Source of the DNA: WJMT01 sp964445575
Lineage (GTDB): Bacteria; Acidobacteriota; Aminicenantia; Aminicenantales; Aminicenantaceae
Length of the DNA: 17,997 bases
Reading direction: 5' to 3'
Assembly (NCBI GenBank): GCA_964445575.1
Contig: CAYULB010000043.1
Span: 1 to 17,997 of the forward strand
This document shows positions 1 through 8,164 of the stretch, in pieces. Position numbers and translations under genes: made by a program. The notes below the pieces were generated by a model. That model saw only the letters and a program-made list of their open reading frames with translations, made no database searches and was not told where the DNA came from. How positions within the stretch are numbered: the stretch's first letter is position 1; every line of letters starts with the position of its first letter.

Positions 1-5
1 AATAA

Positions 6-341
6 ATGACCATAAAATGGTTGAATAAAGCTTTTAAAGGGCCTTCTTCTTTATCCTTTTGGGAACCCCCGAAAAAACCTGCCGTTTATTCCATAATGCT
101 GAGACCCGATCCAAAAAAAAGTCCCACTTCTTACCGGATACTGTATTTTGGAAAATCTCCCCGGCTAGATAACATGAAGTTCTATCAAAAGCACAGAAAA
201 TTCAAATGCTGGATGAACTACTCTCAGTCTCTTTCCAATCTCTACATTGCTTTTTTTGAGATGCCTCAATCGACCAATGAGGAAAGAGCAAAGCTTCTCA
301 CTAAACTTATTGAAAAGTATAAGCCGGTCTGCAATTTCTGA
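6..341 (+). CDS. Small GIY-YIG-like protein, function unknown
   Basis: A 111-residue protein whose layout resembles a stand-alone GIY-YIG nuclease domain. AVYSI (residues 26-30) stands where GVYxI is expected, ILYFGKS (45-51) matches the YIG strand with Tyr47 and Gly49, Arg53 follows, and the C-terminus LIEKYKPVCN (101-110) matches the conserved end with its final Asn. In the usual alignment the catalytic Glu lies three residues before the LI pair; here that position is Leu98, and the nearest acids are Glu92/Glu93. Activity is therefore uncertain. An in-frame TAA at 3-5 sits just before the ATG, so the start is complete although no ribosome site can be seen at the window edge. It converges with galU, with a 14-bp gap. 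GIY-YIG domains serve in UvrC, homing and restriction enzymes; the role of this one is unknown. The family call rests on motif reading only. Confidence 0.6.
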   Translation: MTIKWLNKAFKGPSSLSFWEPPKKPAVYSIMLRPDPKKSPTSYRILYFGKSPRLDNMKFYQKHRKFKCWMNYSQSLSNLYIAFFEMPQSTNEERAKLLTKLIEKYKPVCNF

Positions 342-355
342 AAAAAGCCGACACC

Positions 356-1210
356 CTATTTTTTTAGGTAATCTTGAATGATTTTTCTATACTCGGGCCG
401 TTTCTGTGCCAGTTCAAGGGTAGCCTGAATGAATCCGGTCTTATCACCGGCATCATATCTTCTGCCCTCAAATAGATATCCGTATACAGGTTCTCTATCC
501 AAAAGTATTTTAATGGCATCTGTGATTTGAATCTCTCCTCTGTGGTCAGGCTTAGTCTTTTTTATGGCATCAAAAATATGAGGAGAGAAAACATACCGTC
601 CTATGATTCCAAGGTCGGAAAACGCCTTCTCTGGCCCTGGTTTTTCAATCATATCTGTGAGTTTAAAAATCCTTGGTTTGACCTTTTCAGGCTTAATGAC
701 TCCATACTTTTTGGTCTCTTCTTGATTGATGCGTTTCAGGATGATCACAGAGGAACTATATTCCTCATAGACATCCATAAGCTGTTTTATGGCCGGGACT
801 CGGCAGTCGAATATGTCATCGGGGAGAAGCACTGCAAAAGGTTCCTTGCCAATAAATTCCTCTGCCATTAATATGGCATGGCCCAATCCCAGTGCCTGTT
901 TCTGTCTTATGTAACAAAATTCCGCCAGATTAGAGATGCTTTGAACTTCTTTGAGGAAATCCTTTTTTCCTTTTTTTTCTAAAAAAGCCTCCAGCTCAGG
1001 GCTCTTATCAAAATGATCCTCAATAGAGGATTTGCCTCTGCTTATAATGACACAGATGTTTTCTATACCTGAGCTGACCGCCTCTTCCACACTGTACTGA
1101 ATCAAAGGTTTATCAATGAGATTGAGCATTTCTTTGGGCTGGGCTTTGGTAGCAGGCAGAAACCGGGTTCCAAATCCTGCGGCTGGAATCACAGCTTTTC
1201 GTATTTTCAT
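356..1210 (-). CDS. galU: UTP--glucose-1-phosphate uridylyltransferase
   Basis: Cytoplasmic enzyme making UDP-glucose from UTP and glucose-1-phosphate, the glucosyl donor for envelope polysaccharides and glycolipids. The 284 residues span the usual length of bacterial GalU. Visible motifs are the nucleotide loop AAGFGTRFLPATK (10-22), PKEML (25-29), QALGLGHA (105-112), PDD (130-132), EKP (189-191), GEIQITDAI (225-233) and YDAGDK (252-257). The reading frame extends 12 codons further upstream, to 1246, but the Met at 1210 is preferred: AGGAGG lies four bases before it and the family N-terminus (KAVIPAAG) begins there. It is the last gene of the minus-strand block, 174 bp after the fadL-type gene; I found no convincing promoter of its own. 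Related RfbA/RmlA thymidylyltransferases are the main alternative, but LPATK..PKEML fits GalU. Confidence 0.95.
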   Translation of the reverse strand: MKIRKAVIPAAGFGTRFLPATKAQPKEMLNLIDKPLIQYSVEEAVSSGIENICVIISRGKSSIEDHFDKSPELEAFLEKKGKKDFLKEVQSISNLAEFCYIRQKQALGLGHAILMAEEFIGKEPFAVLLPDDIFDCRVPAIKQLMDVYEEYSSSVIILKRINQEETKKYGVIKPEKVKPRIFKLTDMIEKPGPEKAFSDLGIIGRYVFSPHIFDAIKKTKPDHRGEIQITDAIKILLDREPVYGYLFEGRRYDAGDKTGFIQATLELAQKRPEYRKIIQDYLKK

Positions 1211-1220
1211 TCTTCCTCCT
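1211..1220 (-). promoter_or_regulatory. Shine-Dalgarno site fixing the galU start
   Basis: Read on the minus strand the bases are AGGAGGAAGA, directly before the ATG at 1210. This near-perfect anti-16S match, with four bases between AGGAGG and ATG, argues for the internal start and against the ATG at 1246. Confidence 0.8.
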
Positions 1221-1362
1221 GTTCTATTCAATACTGGGCTCTTCATAAAAAACTACATCATTTTTTCGATCATATCAAGATTTCAATGAAAAGCAGAGAA
1301 AGACACAGCATCTAAAATCCTGTGATAATAAGATAAGCTCTTTTCTAGGATGAACTTCTAAC

Positions 1363-1378
1363 TAACCTGACCTATTCA
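1363..1378 (+). repeat. 16-bp repeat, copy 1, beside the fadL-type stop
   Basis: TAACCTGACCTATTCA occurs here and again, same strand, at 9574-9589. Allowing one inserted T the match extends left to ACT. This copy lies six bases beyond the stop codon of the fadL-type gene and, with the next two bases, forms a small dyad at 1366-1380 (CCTGA-CCTAT-TCAGG, five-base arms). No T-run follows on the minus strand, so it is not a convincing terminator. It may mark a dispersed intergenic repeat. Confidence 0.5.
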
Positions 1379-1384
1379 GGATAT

Positions 1385-2671
1385 TTACCATCTATAAGAG
1401 ATAGAAATACCCGGAGCAATGATGCTCATGTTGTAAATCCCGGGCTGTTCATTCTCCGCAATTGCTTCTATATCTCTTTCTTTAGCCATCAAATATTCCA
1501 GCATGGCATCTACATGAAGTCCATTCAGCCGGTATCCGATCCCAAAGGTAAAGGCATTAAAAGTGTAGCTGGGGATCAAAACATTCATGGTCTCATCCGG
1601 AGCCGGAGCCGGGTCATAATAATATCCGGCTCTAAACGCAATCTTATTCAGTACATATTCAGCCCCAAACCTTACCTGAACGCAGTCCTCCCATTTGAGC
1701 TCCATCACATCTGCTGCTGTATTTGCCATGACCACCTGCCATAGGGAATCAGTGAATTCGGTTTCCAGCTCATCCAGTTTGGCCCAGTTGGTGTACTGGG
1801 CATCCAGAGTAAAGGTCAAATTTTCAATGGGATGAAAAGCCACTCCCCCGGCAATCCACATGGGGTAAGTCACTTCTCTGTCAAATTCGGATTCATCTGG
1901 AAGTCCTAAAGCACTAAAATTTGAGATCGAAGCTTCCCCGGACATACTCACTTTAGTGGGGGTTCTTAAGGTAAGCCCTAAACTGAACATATCGCTGGGA
2001 GTAACCAAAACACCAAATGTTCCTCCAATGCCCCAGCCGGTGGAACTTTCTTCATACTGACCAAAATCAATAAGATAAGGAGGAACAGGTATTACTGTGC
2101 CTCCTGCCCAACGGCTCAAATTAAAAAAGCCATAGTTGATGTTGAGCGAAGCTCCCACAGAAACCGCCTCACTTATCTGGTAAGCAATCATAGGAGCAAT
2201 GGTTACCACCCCTAAAAAACTCTCTGTTTTATAAGGCTGGCTTTGGATAGGATTCAGGAGGGGGACATAAAAATCCGAGCCCTCCCATTCAGCTCCCAGT
2301 CCTGAAGGGGTGTAAATCCCGATTCCTGCCACTAATTTATCTGATAGAGGATGATAATAGGCTGCAATTCCTGAAGGATAGGCGTTTGCTTTTGCCTGGG
2401 CATCAATGAATGTATACCCTCCCATGGTCAGTTCATAGGTCCCAGTAGGCATAATCAAGTCACCATGTATTCCCAGAGTTTTATTCTTAAACTTAGCTGC
2501 TCCAGCCGGATTCCAGAAAACCGCACTGTAGTCATCTGCCAGTCCTACAAACGCTCCTCCCATGGAAATGGCTCTGGCACCCAAACCATTCAGGTTGAGT
2601 CCGTTAGCCATCACCAAAGGGGATGAGAATAAAAGCAGGACACTAGAGCCTAACACAATCGCTTTTTTCAT
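1385..2671 (-). CDS. Outer-membrane transport protein, OMPP1/FadL/TodX family
   Basis: A 428-residue beta-barrel protein of the FadL family, which takes up long-chain fatty acids, aromatic hydrocarbons or other hydrophobic compounds across the outer membrane. A signal peptide is plain: MKKAIVLGSSVLLLFSSPLVMA, with cleavage probably before NGLNLNG. The mature N-terminus carries the family signature (GARAISMGGAFVGLADDYSAVFWNPAG pattern, about residues 31-57) including the NPA motif (54-56) of the hatch region. The rest is alternating strands rich in aromatic and Gly residues, ending in aromatic Trp (ISYRW) as expected for insertion by the Bam machinery. Start: AAGGAGG lies just before the ATG. 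It follows clpB by 49 bp and may have its own promoter (2696-2724). The substrate cannot be told from sequence; about 430 residues is typical for the family. Confidence 0.9.
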   Translation of the reverse strand: MKKAIVLGSSVLLLFSSPLVMANGLNLNGLGARAISMGGAFVGLADDYSAVFWNPAGAAKFKNKTLGIHGDLIMPTGTYELTMGGYTFIDAQAKANAYPSGIAAYYHPLSDKLVAGIGIYTPSGLGAEWEGSDFYVPLLNPIQSQPYKTESFLGVVTIAPMIAYQISEAVSVGASLNINYGFFNLSRWAGGTVIPVPPYLIDFGQYEESSTGWGIGGTFGVLVTPSDMFSLGLTLRTPTKVSMSGEASISNFSALGLPDESEFDREVTYPMWIAGGVAFHPIENLTFTLDAQYTNWAKLDELETEFTDSLWQVVMANTAADVMELKWEDCVQVRFGAEYVLNKIAFRAGYYYDPAPAPDETMNVLIPSYTFNAFTFGIGYRLNGLHVDAMLEYLMAKERDIEAIAENEQPGIYNMSIIAPGISISYRW

Positions 2672-2695
2672 TTAAACCTCCTTCTGTTTCTAACT

Positions 2696-2724
2696 TGTTT
2701 ACTCTATTTATTCTCTTTTGTCAA
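2696..2724 (-). promoter_or_regulatory. Candidate promoter for the fadL-type gene
   Basis: On the minus strand a perfect TTGACA (2719-2724) overlaps the clpB stop codon. A 17-base spacer leads to TAAACA (2696-2701), a weak -10 with three of six consensus bases. Initiation would lie about 20 bases upstream of the fadL-type ATG. The -35 and spacing are good and the -10 is poor, so read-through from clpB remains an equal possibility. Confidence 0.35.
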
Positions 2725-5315
2725 TCCATTTTTAAGCTTTTTTTAAACTTTAAATTTCCCTTTTCATCCACACTGATATCTCCTATATCTCCGCTTTTGT
2801 ATTCACCTTCTAATATCTTCAAAGCCAAAGGATTTTCAATCTCCTTTTGAAGGGTTCTTTTTAAAGGCCTGGCTCCATAAACTGGGTCAAATCCTCTTTC
2901 TGCAAGGAGTTTCTTTGCTTTCTCGCTCACTTTAATGTCGATCTTTTTTTGCTTGAGCCGTTTCTTCAGTTGGTTTATCTGGATATCCAGGATTTTTAAT
3001 ATCACTTCCTGGGACAAAGCTTTAAAAATAATCACCTCATCCACTCTGTTCAGGAATTCTGGCCTGAAGTGATTATCCAGAATTTCCTTTACTCTCTGCT
3101 CCATTTTTTCATAATCCGGACTCAATTCCTTGATCACCTGACTTCCCAGGTTGGATGTCATGATGATGATGGTGTTTCTAAAATCAATGGTCCTTCCTTT
3201 CCCGTCTGTGAGTCTGCCGTCATCCAGGATTTGGAGCAAAATATTGAAAACATCATTGTGCGCTTTTTCAATCTCATCCAAAAGAATGATGGAATAAGGT
3301 CTTCTTTTGATAGCCTCTGTGAGCTGTCCTCCTTCTTCATGGCCTACATATCCTGGAGGGGCACCGATCAACCGGGAGACCGTGTGCCTTTCCATGTACT
3401 CAGACATATCCAGTCTCACCATGGCTTTATCATCGTCAAAAAGAAATTCTGCCAGGGCCCGGGCCAGCTCTGTTTTTCCCACTCCGGTGGGTCCCAGAAA
3501 AATAAACGACCCCAAAGGCCGAGTCTCGTCCTGAATGCCGGCTCTGGCCCTTCTTATGGTGTGGGAAACAGTGCTCAGAGCCTGATCCTGGCCTACCACT
3601 CTTTTCTTCAGCCTCTCTTCCATTTTGATCAGTTTTTCGACTTCTCCCTGCAGCATTTTGGAAACCGGTATTCCAGTCCATTTTGACACAATCTGGGCTA
3701 CATCCTCTTCATCCACTTCTTCTTTGAGCATCTTTTCTTTTTTCTGAATCTCCTGAAGCTGTTTTGTCTTTTCCTCTATTTCCTTCTGTACCTGAATCAG
3801 CTTACCGTATCTTATTTCAGCAACTTTCCCCAAATCACCTCTTCTTTCTGCATTCTGCTCCTCGATTTTAAGGGAATCCATTTGTTCTTTCAGCTTATTA
3901 ATCGATTCTATCAATTCCTTTTCCTTGTGCCATCTCAGCTTGACTGCCCTGCTTTTCTCCTGAAGTGCAGAAAGCTCTTTTTCTAATCTTTTCAGCTTCT
4001 CCTTAGCGCTTTTCTCTTTTTCCTTTTTAAGGGCTTCCCTCTCTATCTCAAGTTGAACAATCTTCCGGTCCAGTTCATCTATCTCCTCCGGTTTGCTGTC
4101 TATTTCGATCCGAATACGAGAAGCGGCTTCATCAATGAGGTCTATGGCTTTGTCCGGAAGATAACGATCCGTGATATAGCGTTCAGAAAGAGTGGCAGCT
4201 GCCACCAGAGCTGAATCCTTTATCTCCACTCCATGATGGACTTCATATTTTTCCTTTAATCCTCTTAATATGGATACTGTCTCTTCCACTGTAGGTTCTT
4301 TCACGTAAGTCTGCTGGAACCTTCTTTCCAAAGCCGCATCTTTTTCAATGTATTTTTTGTATTCATTCAGAGTAGTAGCTCCCACACACCGGAGTTCTCC
4401 TCTGGCTAGAGGGGGCTTTAGCATATTGGATGCATCCACAGCTCCCTCAGCAGCTCCAGCTCCAATAATGGTATGAAGCTCGTCTATGAACAGGACAATC
4501 TCTCCTTTTGACTCTTTGATTTCCTTCAATACAGCTTTCAGTCTGTCTTCGAATTCCCCCCGGTATTTAGCGCCTGCAATGAGGGCTCCCATATCCAGAG
4601 CAATAAGTCTTTTGTTCTTAAGCGACTGGGGAACATCTCCATTTGCGATTCGCTGTGCTAATCCTTCTACAATGGCAGTCTTTCCTACTCCTGCCTCTCC
4701 GATCAACACAGGATTATTCTTGGTCCTTCGAGATAAAATCTGAATGACCCTCCTTATCTCATCTTCACGACCGATAACCGGATCTAATTTCCCCTCTCTG
4801 GCAATTTCTGTGATATCCCGGGTGTAGTGCTCCAAGGCTTGATATTTTCCCTCAGGTTCAGGATCCGTGACCCTCTGGGAACCCCTTATAGACCTCAATG
4901 CCTTTAATACTAAATCTTCATCAACCCCATTCTTCTCAAAAATCCTTTGAACATCCCCGGCTCCTTGCTTGATCATCCCTAGGAAAAGATGCTCTGTGGA
5001 GATGTATTCATCTTTAAGTACAGAGGCTTGTTTTTTCGCTTCGTTTATAACCTTCCTCAATCGAGAAGAAAGATAGATTTCTGAAGCCCCTTCGACCTGG
5101 GGGATTTTTTTAAGGGCTTCTTCTGTTTCAGCTTTGATTGACCCTGTGTTGATGCCTATTTTCCCGAGCAAAGCATTGACAATGTTTTCTTTTTGATTGA
5201 GAAACACCCATAAAAGATGCTCGGGAAGGATTTCCTGATGGTCCATCTGTTCAGCTTTGGAATGAGCTTCCTGTAAAGATTTTTGAGACATAACCGTAAA
5301 TTTATTCATATCCAT
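2721..5315 (-). CDS. clpB: ATP-dependent disaggregase ClpB
   Basis: Hexameric AAA+ chaperone that pulls proteins out of aggregates together with DnaK in the cytoplasm. At 864 residues it is full length. Domains in order: Clp N-domain (about 1-145); AAA-1 with Walker A GEAGVGKT (206-213), pore loop KYRGEFE (250-256) and Walker B VLFIDE (274-279); a long charged coiled-coil M-domain (about 405-535) that separates ClpB from ClpA/ClpC; AAA-2 with Walker A GPTGVGKT (608-615), pore loop GYVG (655-658) and Walker B ILLDEI (677-682); and the C-terminal D2-small domain. Two Met codons compete (MDMNKF); GAGGTG sits five bases before the first, which is chosen. It lies 58 bp after mutS and may be cotranscribed with it. 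I see no CIRCE box; a partial sigma32-like pattern has the wrong spacing. Confidence 0.97.
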   Translation of the reverse strand: MDMNKFTVMSQKSLQEAHSKAEQMDHQEILPEHLLWVFLNQKENIVNALLGKIGINTGSIKAETEEALKKIPQVEGASEIYLSSRLRKVINEAKKQASVLKDEYISTEHLFLGMIKQGAGDVQRIFEKNGVDEDLVLKALRSIRGSQRVTDPEPEGKYQALEHYTRDITEIAREGKLDPVIGREDEIRRVIQILSRRTKNNPVLIGEAGVGKTAIVEGLAQRIANGDVPQSLKNKRLIALDMGALIAGAKYRGEFEDRLKAVLKEIKESKGEIVLFIDELHTIIGAGAAEGAVDASNMLKPPLARGELRCVGATTLNEYKKYIEKDAALERRFQQTYVKEPTVEETVSILRGLKEKYEVHHGVEIKDSALVAAATLSERYITDRYLPDKAIDLIDEAASRIRIEIDSKPEEIDELDRKIVQLEIEREALKKEKEKSAKEKLKRLEKELSALQEKSRAVKLRWHKEKELIESINKLKEQMDSLKIEEQNAERRGDLGKVAEIRYGKLIQVQKEIEEKTKQLQEIQKKEKMLKEEVDEEDVAQIVSKWTGIPVSKMLQGEVEKLIKMEERLKKRVVGQDQALSTVSHTIRRARAGIQDETRPLGSFIFLGPTGVGKTELARALAEFLFDDDKAMVRLDMSEYMERHTVSRLIGAPPGYVGHEEGGQLTEAIKRRPYSIILLDEIEKAHNDVFNILLQILDDGRLTDGKGRTIDFRNTIIIMTSNLGSQVIKELSPDYEKMEQRVKEILDNHFRPEFLNRVDEVIIFKALSQEVILKILDIQINQLKKRLKQKKIDIKVSEKAKKLLAERGFDPVYGARPLKRTLQKEIENPLALKILEGEYKSGDIGDISVDEKGNLKFKKSLKMD

Positions 5316-5351
5316 CTCCGCACCTCACAATTCTTTTTTTATGAAAACAAC

Positions 5352-5365
5352 TGGGGTAAACCCCA
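5352..5365 (-). terminator. Small GC hairpin between mutS and clpB
   Basis: On the minus strand TGGGG-TTTA-CCCCA forms a perfect five-bp stem with a four-base loop, nine bases after the mutS stop, followed by GTTGTTTT. It could be a weak intrinsic terminator or attenuator that partly uncouples clpB from mutS, or a processing site. The stem is short and the T-tract interrupted, so function is uncertain. Confidence 0.35.
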
Positions 5366-5373
5366 TTCAAGAC

Positions 5374-8010
5374 TTACCCTTTTCTGCTCTCTCTTATCTT
5401 TTTCTTAAGCTGATCGATCATATTCAATGCCTCAAGAGGAGTCATCTCTGACACATCACATTCATCGATCCTATCTTTCAAATCCTTTAAAAGTTCGTAA
5501 TTTCTATCTCCCTCGAACAGAAACATCTGAGAGTCGTCATCTCTCTTATTCTGATGATAAGAAATCTTAGGAGTTCCCTCACTATCCAGCTCCTTTTGTT
5601 CCAGATTAAACAAAAGCTCTTTAGCTCTCTCTAGGACTGTTTTAGGAATCCCAGCCAGCTTTGCCACATGGATTCCATAGCTCTGATCCGAAGGCCCGGG
5701 GACTATTTTCCTTAAAAAGATTATCTCATCCTTCCATTCTTTCACAGAAACATGGTAGTTTTTTATCCGGTCCATGGTCATTGCCAGTTCTGTCAATTCG
5801 TGATAATGAGTGGCAAACAGGGTTTTAGCTCTGGTGGTGTCATTTTCGTGAAGATATTCCACCACAGCCCATGCAAGACTCAAACCATCAAAAGTTGAAG
5901 TGCCCCTCCCCACCTCGTCAAGAAGAATAAGGCTTTTTTCTGTTGAGTTGTTCAATATCCCTGCTGTTTCCAGCATCTCTACCATAAAGGTAGACTGTCC
6001 CAAACTTAAGAAATCCATAGCCCCGATTCGAGTAAATATTCTGTCTGCCAATCCGATCTCAGCTTCATCTGCAGGCACAAAAGATCCCATCTGCGCAAGA
6101 ATGCAGATGAGAGCCACTTGCCTCAAATAAGTGGACTTCCCCCCCATATTAGGCCCTGTTATGATCAATATTTGGTCATCATTCCTGTCCAGATAAGTAT
6201 CATTGGGCACAAAAGGCTCCTCTTCTGTGACCTCGATAACCGGATGCCTCCCCCCTTTGATGCTGATGGCATCACCTGAATTGACTTGAGGCCTCTGATA
6301 AGAACGCTGGGAAGCCAATTCAGCTAGAGAAGTCAATACATCCAGAAGAGCTATACGCGACGCTATCTTTTTAAGACGGGCCGTTTCTTCAGAAACCTGA
6401 TCCCTTACTTCCTGGAACAATTTATACTCCAGCTCGTTGATGCGTTCTTCTGCATGAAGAATCTTTTGTTCATGTTCTTTGAGTTCCGGAGTTATGAACC
6501 TCTCTGAATTGACCAGAGTTTGTTTCCGGATGTAATGGTCAGGTACTCGCGAGAGGTTGGATTTGGTAACCTGAATGTAATACCCAAATACCTTGTTGTA
6601 GCGGACCTTTAAGGTAGGGATTTTGGTCTTTTCCCTTTCTTCTTTTTCCAGTCGGGTTATAAAGGTCTTTCCAGACCGGCTGACCTCTCTCAACTCATCA
6701 AGCTCCTGATTAAATCCGTTTTTAATAATTCCTCCTTCAGTCAGTAAAAACAAAGGCTCATCTTTGATCGCATTATGGATGAGTTGAACCAGGTCATCTG
6801 CATTGTCCCATTCATCTTTCACTCTTTTTACTATGTCTGACTTAAACGGACTAAGAAGTTTTTTTAAGTCAGGGAGAGACTGCAAAGAAACCTTTAAAGA
6901 AACCAAATCTTTAGCATTGGCAGCTGATAATGAAATCCTGCTGCTGAGCCTCTCTAAATCAGATATCTGTTTGAGGGTCTCTCTGATTTCATGTCTCTCA
7001 ATGGTATGGGAAAGAAAATCCTGGACTCCCTCCTGTCTCTCTTGAATGGTTTTCAAAGACAGAGAAGGATAAAGAAGCCAGAATCGCAGTGATCGGCTCC
7101 CCATTGAATTTACAGTATAATCAATAATGTCCAGAAGAGAACCGGCCCGCCGGTTATCCCTTAAATTTTTCACTAACTCTAAATTCTTCACAGCTGATGC
7201 ATCCAGGATCATATACTGACTGGAATGCAGGTAGGAAATATTTTGAACCAGATCCAGCGAATCTTTCCTCAGGTTTTTTAAATAATAAAGAAGAGCTCCT
7301 GCTGCAGAAACAGCAAGCTTCTTATCTGCGATTCCAAAACCCTCCAGGGAGCTGACTTTGAAATGCTCTTTGATATAATCTGATGCTTGAGCTGTATCAA
7401 ATATCCAATCCTCCTGGGCGCTCTTTAAAATTCCTTTTATTCCGTTTTTGGAAAGCAGCTCTCTTATTCTCTGCTCACAGCTTTGGGGATACACAATCTC
7501 CCGGGGCGAATATTTGTACATTTCGTCCTTAAGGTCCTTCCGGTCTCCATCCACACTCTGGGCTGTATTCATCTGTCCTGAAGCCAAGTCAATAAGAGCC
7601 ATTCCCCAATCTTTCTCCTCCATGAAAAGACTCATAACATAAGTGTTCTCTTTCAAATCATCTGATTCGATCTCAACAGCAGTACCCGGGGTCAACACTT
7701 TGACCACATCCCGCTTCACCACACCTTTTGACTTTTTGGGGTCTTCAACCTGTTCACAAACAGCAACCTTATATCCCTGTTTAAGGAGTTTTGAAAGATA
7801 GGAATCAGCAGAATGATAGGGAACTCCACACATAGGGACTTTTTGCCTTGAGGTCAGGGCAATGTCGAGAATAGAAGCGGCTTTCTTTGCATCTTCATAG
7901 AAAAGTTCATAAAAGTCGCCCAGCCTGAAAAACAAAAAAGCATCTTTATGTTTCTTTTTAAGCTTTAAATACTGCTCCATCATGGGAGTAATCAAGTTGT
8001 TTTGTGCCAT
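5374..8010 (-). CDS. mutS: DNA mismatch repair protein MutS
   Basis: MutS1-type mismatch sensor, 878 residues. It binds mispaired bases as a dimer and signals to MutL through ATP binding. The N-terminal mismatch-reading motif GDFYE (31-35) carries the wedge Phe33 and Glu35, which separates it from MutS2. Connector, lever and clamp domains follow (about 120-560). The ABC-type ATPase shows Walker A GPNMGGKS (619-626), STFMVEM (673-679), Walker B/D-loop LLDEVGRGTST (696-706) and the H-loop ATHYHEL (733-739). The stretch before STFM reads GAMDFLSLGQ where GASDDLAxGx or GAADDLASGR is commoner, a local oddity. The C-terminal dimerisation tail (TPLEALNMIDQLKKK) is present. The first ATG is chosen; only AAGG two bases upstream suggests a weak ribosome site. 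A good promoter lies at 8025-8053. No mutL is in the window. Confidence 0.97.
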   Translation of the reverse strand: MAQNNLITPMMEQYLKLKKKHKDAFLFFRLGDFYELFYEDAKKAASILDIALTSRQKVPMCGVPYHSADSYLSKLLKQGYKVAVCEQVEDPKKSKGVVKRDVVKVLTPGTAVEIESDDLKENTYVMSLFMEEKDWGMALIDLASGQMNTAQSVDGDRKDLKDEMYKYSPREIVYPQSCEQRIRELLSKNGIKGILKSAQEDWIFDTAQASDYIKEHFKVSSLEGFGIADKKLAVSAAGALLYYLKNLRKDSLDLVQNISYLHSSQYMILDASAVKNLELVKNLRDNRRAGSLLDIIDYTVNSMGSRSLRFWLLYPSLSLKTIQERQEGVQDFLSHTIERHEIRETLKQISDLERLSSRISLSAANAKDLVSLKVSLQSLPDLKKLLSPFKSDIVKRVKDEWDNADDLVQLIHNAIKDEPLFLLTEGGIIKNGFNQELDELREVSRSGKTFITRLEKEEREKTKIPTLKVRYNKVFGYYIQVTKSNLSRVPDHYIRKQTLVNSERFITPELKEHEQKILHAEERINELEYKLFQEVRDQVSEETARLKKIASRIALLDVLTSLAELASQRSYQRPQVNSGDAISIKGGRHPVIEVTEEEPFVPNDTYLDRNDDQILIITGPNMGGKSTYLRQVALICILAQMGSFVPADEAEIGLADRIFTRIGAMDFLSLGQSTFMVEMLETAGILNNSTEKSLILLDEVGRGTSTFDGLSLAWAVVEYLHENDTTRAKTLFATHYHELTELAMTMDRIKNYHVSVKEWKDEIIFLRKIVPGPSDQSYGIHVAKLAGIPKTVLERAKELLFNLEQKELDSEGTPKISYHQNKRDDDSQMFLFEGDRNYELLKDLKDRIDECDVSEMTPLEALNMIDQLKKKIRESRKG

Positions 8011-8024
8011 GACCTTGTTTATTA

Positions 8025-8053
8025 ATATTATTTAAAAATGGTTTTATTGGCAA
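8025..8053 (-). promoter_or_regulatory. Candidate sigma70-type promoter for mutS
   Basis: On the minus strand TTGCCA (8048-8053, five of six consensus) is separated by exactly 17 bases from TAATAT (8025-8030, four of six). The expected start point falls about eight bases upstream of the mutS ATG, giving a very short leader, which agrees with the weak ribosome site of that gene. Confidence 0.5.
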
Positions 8054-8069
8054 GACCTTCACCGGCACT

Positions 8070-8107
8070 ATTCATTAAAAGATAAAATATTCTCGTTTTT
8101 AATGAAT
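8070..8107. repeat. 11-bp inverted repeat in the divergent region
   Basis: ATTCATTAAAA (8070-8080) and TTTTAATGAAT (8097-8107) are perfect reverse complements 16 bases apart, between the two divergent promoters. The position would suit binding by a dimeric regulator acting on both mutS and the lipid pair. The high AT content means chance cannot be excluded. Confidence 0.45.
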
Positions 8108-8135
8108 TGTTTCGGTCAGGGTTGAAATAAGAGCA

Positions 8136-8164
8136 TTGAAAAAAAATCCTTAGAGATATAGAAT
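8136..8164 (+). promoter_or_regulatory. Candidate sigma70-type promoter for the phosphatidyltransferase operon
   Basis: TTGAAA (8136-8141, five of six) and TAGAAT (8159-8164, five of six) are 17 bases apart, the best-scoring promoter I found by eye. Initiation is expected near 8171, giving a leader of about 24 bases with no clear Shine-Dalgarno. The -10 lies inside a 15-base dyad, AGATAT-AGA-ATATCT (8154-8168), which could be an operator. Confidence 0.5.

Noticed and set aside
112..120. Run of eight A in the GIY-YIG-like gene as a phase-variation tract
   Set aside because: Short A-runs are common in this AT-rich window and no repeated switch-like context is present.
342..355. Terminator between the convergent GIY-YIG-like gene and galU
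   Set aside because: Only 14 bases separate the stops and no hairpin was found in or just around them.
1211..1384. A promoter for galU in the gap after the fadL-type gene
   Set aside because: A TATGAT-like -10 exists around 1266-1271 but no acceptable -35 at 16-18 bases; evidence too weak to list.
3069..3686. A 205-codon plus-strand reading frame
   Set aside because: It lies wholly antisense to the AAA-2 part of clpB, with low-quality composition and no domain; a shadow of the conserved gene.
5346..5372. Sigma32-like heat-shock promoter for clpB (CTTGAA and CCCCA on the minus strand)
   Set aside because: The half-sites are present but only nine bases apart, while sigma32 promoters need roughly 13-15; the CCCC is better explained as a hairpin arm. 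No CIRCE (TTAGCACTC-N9-GAGTGCTAA) was seen either.
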